64,000 bases of DNA from positions 1-64,000 of the forward strand of contig JBBCJI010000006.1 of assembly GCA_037190845.1 (NCBI GenBank). Reading direction: 5' to 3'. The notes under the pieces are model-generated. The model did not search any database. It had not been told where the DNA came from and was given only the letters and a program-made list of their open reading frames with translations. The stretch comes from JBEBVQ01 sp037190845 (GTDB lineage Bacteria > Bacteroidota > Bacteroidia > Chitinophagales > Chitinophagaceae). Positions within the stretch are counted from its first letter, which is position 1. Every line of letters starts with the position of its first letter. Shown here piece by piece: positions 61,231 to 64,000 of this stretch. Made by a program: the position numbers and the translations under genes.

Positions 61231-62282
61231 GATATATAGAACTATTTGCGGGTATCGGGGGATTTCGCAGTGCTGCAGAGCACCTGGCACAAGACACTAA
61301 TGTGCCTTTTGAGTGCACTGCTTTTTCGGAAATTGACCCGCATGCATTGAATACCTATACCGCTAATTATAATCTGAATGGCGAAACCAGGATGCACGAT
61401 ATAACTGAGTTTGCTGCAGACAGAAAAAAGCTGCGTAACCTTGAAGGTTTTAATCTTCTTCTGGGAGGTTTTCCTTGTCAGTCATTCAGTTTATTGGGCA
61501 AAGGATTAGGACTTAAGGATGAACGTGGTAAGATATTATTCAGTATTCACGAGTTGCTGAAAAAGAAAAAACCGGACTTTATTGTACTGGAGAATGTCCG
61601 TAATATTATACAACATAATAAGGGCAACACCTTGAATGAAATTCTGAATTTTTTCAGATCTCATAAATACCGGTATACGGACTATGTTATCCTTGACACC
61701 CAACATTTCGGTTTGCCACAACGACGGGCCCGTATTTTCTTTGTATGCAGCAGGAAGAGACTTAACATTGAGCTGACTGAAGAGCGTATAATCGAAAATT
61801 TCAATAGTCTGCATAACACATCATTGCTTTTATACAGAAACGTTCTGGACATCCTTGAAAAAAATGTAGACAGGAAATATTATTTATCGGAAAAAATCAA
61901 GCACACCATTCTTGCAGATGGTTCAAAAAATTTCTGGAGTAAATCACAGATTGACCTTGACCTTGCCCGGACCTTGACCGCTACTATGGTAAAAATGCAC
62001 AGGGCCTGTCAGGACAACTATTATTCGGATGATTATATCCTGAAAGGCAGATCTCATAAAGACACAGCCAGAGAAGTCCTCTATAAAAAACCTGTAAGGA
62101 AACTGACACCGAAAGAAGCCTTAAACCTTCAGGGATTCAGCGATCAGTTTTATCATAATGCGATCGCTGCCGGAGTAAGCGAACATCAGTTATACAAACA
62201 AGCTGGCAATGCCTTGAGTGTAAACACTGGTTACGCTTTATTACATTATCTGTTTGCAACATTAAGAATCCAGGATATGTGA
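61227..62282 (+). CDS. C5 cytosine-specific DNA methyltransferase 2
   Basis: A 351-residue m5C methyltransferase without N-terminal extension. Motif I is IELFAGIGGFRSAAEHL (residue 4 onward), motif IV LLGGFPCQSFSLLGKGLGL (Cys near 85), motif VI VLENVRN, motif VIII PQRRARIFFVCSRK, motif IX ALNLQGFSD and motif X QAGNALSVNTGYALL. It is not a close copy of the neighbouring methyltransferase, so they probably modify different strands or sites. Two m5C enzymes for one system are typical of asymmetric recognition sequences. Confidence 0.93.
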   Translation: MRYIELFAGIGGFRSAAEHLAQDTNVPFECTAFSEIDPHALNTYTANYNLNGETRMHDITEFAADRKKLRNLEGFNLLLGGFPCQSFSLLGKGLGLKDERGKILFSIHELLKKKKPDFIVLENVRNIIQHNKGNTLNEILNFFRSHKYRYTDYVILDTQHFGLPQRRARIFFVCSRKRLNIELTEERIIENFNSLHNTSLLLYRNVLDILEKNVDRKYYLSEKIKHTILADGSKNFWSKSQIDLDLARTLTATMVKMHRACQDNYYSDDYILKGRSHKDTAREVLYKKPVRKLTPKEALNLQGFSDQFYHNAIAAGVSEHQLYKQAGNALSVNTGYALLHYLFATLRIQDM

Positions 62283-62283
62283 T

Positions 62284-63264
62284 ATGAGAAACCCACCATG
62301 GAATAAAGATGAACTGATACTGGCTCTTGATCTTTACTTCAGTTTAAGCTATGGCCAGATGGACGGTAAACATCCGAAAGTAAAAATACTGAGTAATCTG
62401 TTGACCCTGATGAACGAAAATGAAGGGTTCACACGGAGTGTAAACAGTGTTTCACTTAAGCTGGCAAATTTTAAAAGAATAGATCCGGAGTTTGCAGGGT
62501 TTGGGATGGTAGGTGGTGGTAACCTTGAAGAAGAAATATGGGACAAGTATTACAATAATAAGAAGGAACTAAGAAAAGATGCAATTACAGTAAAAGAATC
62601 AGTACTTGAGAAAAGGAAACTGACTTTTATGAAATGGCTCAGTGAAAATGGGAAACCAGATAATACACCCTATCAGCAACGTACAATAAATGCATATGCA
62701 TCTCAGATAAAAAAAGACATTTTCACTGAATTCTCTATTGACAGGGGTACCTCTCTTTATGAAATAACAGATCAGAAAGAACTGGCAGAAGTGAACAAGT
62801 TGCTTTATACAGGAAAAGAAAGCAAACGGCGACGGGATTTACGGAGCGCATTTCAGAGCTATGTCAGATTTATACAGGAGGAAAAACTCCAGAATGATGC
62901 TGATACGATGTTGGATTATGAGGGCGAAAGTTCTACCGAGGGAGGTCGCAGAGTTTATATGTCGAGCAGGGCTGAAAGAAACAAAATATTAAGAAAAAAG
63001 GCAATTGAAATACACGGAACTTCCTGCATAATATGCGGCTTTAATTTCGGAAAAATTTATGGTTCCTGGGGCGAAGGCTTTATAGAGGTGCACCATGTAG
63101 TTCCCTTAGGAAGTGATGGTAAAGAAAAAAGGCGGCTGACAGATGCCCGGAAAGATCTGGTTGTGCTATGTGCAAACTGCCACCGGATGATCCATCGGAA
63201 AAAAGGGATTACGCTGACAATAGAGGGGCTGAAGCGGAAAATAAATGATACATCCAATGGCTAA
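62284..63264 (+). CDS. HNH restriction endonuclease (McrA-like layout)
   Basis: A 326-residue endonuclease. The N-terminal 85 residues (MRNPPWNKDELILALDLYFS ... FTRSVNSVSLKLANFKRIDP) resemble the N-terminus of McrA-like and related HNH restriction enzymes. The HNH core is C-terminal: SCIICGFNFGKIYG (first Cys pair), FIEVHHVVPLGS (His-His), DLVVLCANCHRMIHRK (second Cys pair and final His). A helical middle domain (about 130-225) is unassigned. It starts 1 nt after the second methyltransferase and ends 8 nt inside the ATPase gene; it is probably the cleaving enzyme. Confidence 0.88.
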   Translation: MRNPPWNKDELILALDLYFSLSYGQMDGKHPKVKILSNLLTLMNENEGFTRSVNSVSLKLANFKRIDPEFAGFGMVGGGNLEEEIWDKYYNNKKELRKDAITVKESVLEKRKLTFMKWLSENGKPDNTPYQQRTINAYASQIKKDIFTEFSIDRGTSLYEITDQKELAEVNKLLYTGKESKRRRDLRSAFQSYVRFIQEEKLQNDADTMLDYEGESSTEGGRRVYMSSRAERNKILRKKAIEIHGTSCIICGFNFGKIYGSWGEGFIEVHHVVPLGSDGKEKRRLTDARKDLVVLCANCHRMIHRKKGITLTIEGLKRKINDTSNG

Positions 63265-64000
63265 GAAACAGAAATATGCGGATGTAAAAAAACAGCAGGC
63301 TCCCCCGCCTGCAGGATCTATGATGGAAAGCCTGCGGGATCTCGGTTATTCGCCAGGGACAGCAGCAGCGGACATAATTGATAATGCCATTTACGCAAAA
63401 GCAAAAAATATCCGGATTGATTTCAAATGGAACGGGCCATTATCCAAAATTACCTTCAGAGATGATGGTATTGGTATGACCGAAGAAGAACTGATTCAGG
63501 CAATGCGTCCAGGAAGTCAGAGCCCGGCGTTGCAGAGAGAAGCGAGTGACCTTGGGCGTTTCGGACTTGGATTAAAAACAGCCTCATTCTCACAGTGCAG
63601 CGTATTTACCGTACTGACCCGTAAAATAAACGGAAAACTCAGCTACTGGCGCTGGGATCTCGGATACGTTACAGATCCACAGACAGAGGGATGGACAATT
63701 GTAAACGCTGCTGATGAAGAGGATATACAACAGGCAGAAACCATGAATTCCGGCACCCTTGTGGTATGGCAGAATCTGGATCGGATTATTGAAATGAATG
63801 AAAAAGGCTATACTGAGGACCATTTTTATATGGTCGCAGAAAGAGTAAAGAGACATATAGAAATGGTTTTCCACCGCTATCTTGAAACCGGTAAGCTGAA
63901 AATAATATTTAACGGTAACGAAGTAAAAGGCTGGGATCCTTTTTTAAAAGGGGAAACCGCTACGCAACCATTTCCTGAAGAGCTGCTCGAAAATGGTGAT
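63257..64000 (+). CDS. MORC-like GHKL ATPase, N-terminal part (gene cut by window end)
   Basis: The frame is open from the ATG at 63257 to the end (248 codons). It carries a GHKL (Hsp90/MutL/histidine-kinase type) ATPase: N box AAADIIDNAIYAKA (near 41), G1 FRDDGIGMTEEEL (near 68), LQREASDLGRFGLGLKTAS (G2, near 100). This order with LGYSPGTAAADIIDNA is that of bacterial MORC/MutL-like proteins which Iyer, Abhiman and Aravind linked to restriction-modification operons that also hold Vsr, C5 methyltransferase and Z1-domain helicase-like genes. The remaining partners would lie beyond 64000. It overlaps the HNH gene by 8 nt. Confidence 0.85.
   Translation, partial: MAKKQKYADVKKQQAPPPAGSMMESLRDLGYSPGTAAADIIDNAIYAKAKNIRIDFKWNGPLSKITFRDDGIGMTEEELIQAMRPGSQSPALQREASDLGRFGLGLKTASFSQCSVFTVLTRKINGKLSYWRWDLGYVTDPQTEGWTIVNAADEEDIQQAETMNSGTLVVWQNLDRIIEMNEKGYTEDHFYMVAERVKRHIEMVFHRYLETGKLKIIFNGNEVKGWDPFLKGETATQPFPEELLENGD

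Noticed and set aside
1..64000. tRNA genes, rRNA genes, CRISPR arrays, transposases
   Set aside because: None seen: no T-loop-type GGTTCRA blocks in cloverleaf context, no regular spaced repeats, no transposase motifs.

Overview
This is a segment of a Bacteroidota chromosome, most likely Chitinophagaceae (Chitinophaga-like). The basis is eight proteins ending in type IX secretion (T9SS) sorting domains (type A Por_Secre_tail-like or type B gliding-motility CHU_C-like), a flexirubin/aryl-polyene-type ketosynthase cluster, a fused E1 alpha/beta 2-oxoacid dehydrogenase, TAnnTTTG-type promoter elements and few Shine-Dalgarno sequences. No tRNA, rRNA, CRISPR array or transposase gene was seen.

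Layout. (1) 1-5.4 kb: end of a T9SS type B protein, an SDR oxidoreductase, purE, a fused 2-oxoacid dehydrogenase E1 and a lytic transglycosylase. (2) 5.4-11.1 kb: a minus-strand pigment-type cluster of methyltransferase, FAD monooxygenase/halogenase-like enzyme, degenerate ketosynthase, active ketosynthase and chain-length-factor-like partner. (3) 11.2-22.9 kb: four large T9SS cargo proteins (subtilase, FnIII/caspase-fold-like protein, beta-helix protein, type B protein) and one small membrane protein. (4) 22.9-25.6 kb: TPR histidine kinase and response regulator. (5) 25.9-29.8 kb: household genes (holin-like membrane protein, two NAD-binding proteins, NUDIX hydrolase, lipase). (6) 30.4-41.9 kb: a beta-propeller histidine kinase, its response regulator and three T9SS cargo genes. 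A 16-bp palindrome occurs twice here, each time 23 nt before a -7 promoter box, which suggests the regulator controls itself and the cargo genes. (7) 42-64 kb: an AT-richer defence island.

The defence island holds two copies of an undescribed module (42.1-43.8 and 55.8-57.6 kb): a 392-395 aa protein preceded on the same strand by a structured RNA whose stems co-vary between copies. Between the copies lie a three-gene operon (STAND NTPase, TIR-STING, SLOG-like multi-TM protein) with no CD-NTase in this window, a MazG-like pyrophosphohydrolase, a nuclease-helicase (DUF2075), a zone of gene fragments, and an HTH/nucleotidyltransferase toxin-antitoxin pair. After the second copy comes a seven-gene translationally coupled run: AbiEi, AbiEii, Vsr, two C5 cytosine methyltransferases, an HNH endonuclease and a MORC-like GHKL ATPase cut by the window end.

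Most promising for novelty: the duplicated RNA-protein module, the STAND/TIR-STING/SLOG operon, and the AbiE-headed MORC-type restriction operon. All functional statements are from reading the sequence; no database search was run.
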